64,000 nucleotides of DNA from Paraburkholderia caffeinitolerans (GTDB taxonomy: Bacteria > Pseudomonadota > Gammaproteobacteria > Burkholderiales > Burkholderiaceae): the NCBI RefSeq assembly GCF_902859945.1, contig NZ_CADIKL010000017.1:85105-149104 (forward strand). Direction: 5' to 3'. Shown in pieces: positions 63,224-64,000 of the stretch. A model generated the notes under the pieces. That model searched no databases, was not told where the DNA came from, and saw only the letters and a list, made by a program, of their open reading frames with translations. The position numbers and the translations under genes are program-made. Position 1 is the stretch's first letter; each line of letters starts with the position of its first letter.

Positions 63224-63892
63224 ATGACAAATTTACCTTTTCAGGTGCAACGGTTTGCCGAATTGATTCACTGGTACGGGGGGCTGCGCGCCCAACGCGA
63301 CGTTCCCCCCCGGCTATACGCCCTCGTCGACGGCGCACTTTGCGAGGATATGCTGCATCTCGTGGAGGCTCGGGGGGCTGATTGGGGTTGCCTTTACTCG
63401 GAGGCAATGCTTGAGGCCGCCTCTCCAGCTGTTGGACCGTATCTGATTGAGTTGACGCCCGAGGATGCCTCGCACGCGGCGCTTATGAGAGCATTGCTGC
63501 GCCATAGTGAACACGCCGATCTTGTACTCTGGGTTGCGTCGACAGTGCCGCTCGCAAGGCTTTGTGCATACTTTCACCAGTACGCAGAAGTCGAGTTGCC
63601 CGATCGCCGAGAGGCGCTGCTACGTTACTACGATCCAATGATTCTCGAAACACTGTTAGCAGCATTTACCGCTGAACAGCGCGATCACTTTCTGGCGCCG
63701 TTCCACGAGTTGCGGTACTGGCATGACGACTGGAAGACCATCAATGGGGGAGCCTATGCTGAGCTCCCCACCCCTATTTCAGAGCGAATTGTCCTTACTT
63801 CCGATCAACAGGAGCGTTTGGCCATGGCAACGTTGGCCGAATCGATCTATTTTGAACTTCGGAAGGATCTGCTACCGCCATTGTCCGATTGA
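63224..63892 (+). CDS. DUF4123-type T6SS effector adaptor, 3' end at IS junction
   Basis: 222 residues from the ATG at 63224. YALVDGALCEDMLHLVEARG, PYLIELTPEDASHAALMRALL, VLWVASTVPLARLCAYFHQYAEVELPD and LLRYYDPMILETLLAAFTAEQRDHFLAP are the DUF4123 pattern. Such adaptors load a specific effector, usually encoded next, onto VgrG. The stop TGA at 63890-63892 coincides with the first bases of an IS3-type left end, so the natural C-terminus may have been cut off; adaptors of this family are often longer. No effector gene follows within the window. Confidence 0.85.
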   Translation: MTNLPFQVQRFAELIHWYGGLRAQRDVPPRLYALVDGALCEDMLHLVEARGADWGCLYSEAMLEAASPAVGPYLIELTPEDASHAALMRALLRHSEHADLVLWVASTVPLARLCAYFHQYAEVELPDRREALLRYYDPMILETLLAAFTAEQRDHFLAPFHELRYWHDDWKTINGGAYAELPTPISERIVLTSDQQERLAMATLAESIYFELRKDLLPPLSD

Positions 63893-64000
63893 CCTGCTCC
63901 CCGCGATTAGTACGCTGACGGTGTAGAGTCCGTTCCGACAAGGAGCGGTCATGAAGAAGCGATTCACCGAAGAACAGATTATTGGCGTGCTGAAGGAAGG
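63890..64000 (+). mobile_element. IS3-family element, left end (continues past the window)
   Basis: TGACCTGCTCCCC at 63890 is a typical IS3-family terminal repeat, followed by 48 bp and a transposase orfA start. The right end lies outside the window, so length and target duplication cannot be checked. Confidence 0.7.
63951..64000 (+). CDS. IS3-family transposase OrfA, N-terminal fragment
   Basis: ATG at 63951 after AAGGAG; the 16 visible residues MKKRFTEEQIIGVLKE match the N-terminal helix-turn-helix of OrfA in the IS3 family (IS407-like group). The frame is open at the window edge. Confidence 0.8.
   Translation, partial: MKKRFTEEQIIGVLKE

Noticed and set aside
48836..63940. Shared GAGTCCGTTCC near 48840 and in the IS3 left end at about 63927
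   Set aside because: Only about 11 bases match with no further homology around them; likely chance.

Overview
The window reads as a high-GC chromosome or megaplasmid segment from a Burkholderiales bacterium, most likely Paraburkholderia, Caballeronia or Burkholderia. The basis is the codon use, the density of LysR and AraC regulators, beta-keto acid cleavage (BKACE) enzymes, acyl-CoA catabolism and a type VI secretion locus. No rRNA, tRNA or CRISPR array was seen. Nothing was searched against a database; all family calls come from motifs read by eye.

Region 1 (1-9.9 kb): tail of an MFS transporter, an AraC regulator divergent from a BKACE gene, then an alpha/beta hydrolase, a short PhaE-like protein, a class III-type PHA synthase with an intact Cys-Asp-His triad, and a GNAT acetyltransferase. 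An acyl-CoA ligase/SDR pair faces them and another SDR follows. Together they could link beta-keto acid cleavage to CoA-ester and polyester metabolism (inference).

Region 2 (9.9-20.4 kb): one long minus-strand operon, mostly with 4-bp overlaps: LysR, flavin monooxygenase, two ABC permeases, two ABC ATPases (the second frameshifted), a solute-binding protein, a BAAT-like hydrolase and two carboxymuconolactone-decarboxylase/AhpD-fold proteins. It looks like an uptake-and-oxidation system for an unknown small organic compound.

Region 3 (20.6-29.7 kb): a CsiD-type glutarate hydroxylase coupled to an FMN-dependent alpha-hydroxy acid dehydrogenase, a scar of LysR and cupin remnants, dsdA/dsdC for D-serine, a secreted phospholipase D-like protein, an IS5-type relic, an AT-rich permuted papain-like (NlpC/P60 or LRAT type) gene, and about 950 bp without a clear gene that holds a long palindrome.

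Region 4 (29.7-42.3 kb): a second BKACE gene with its own AraC regulator, a TauD-like dioxygenase divergent from a LysR gene, and a catabolic operon (thiolase, two acyl-CoA dehydrogenases, CoA transferase, MFS transporter, quinone oxidoreductase) closed by a convergent LysR gene. Both BKACE genes are preceded by a pair of TGTCCC-headed direct repeats spaced exactly 21 bp apart, a probable shared AraC-type operator.

Region 5 (42.8-50.2 kb): carboxylesterase, SLOG/LOG-type protein, ABC-F ATPase, a hipBA module with visible promoter and operators, and an IS6-family element lacking target-site duplication. Region 6 (50.3-64 kb): a type VI secretion locus in two divergent arms (tssK-tssL-ompA-like-hcp-clpV-tssE and tssB-tssC-vgrG-DUF4123). 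TssA, F, G, J and M are not in the window, and an IS3-family element begins exactly at the stop codon of the DUF4123 adaptor gene.
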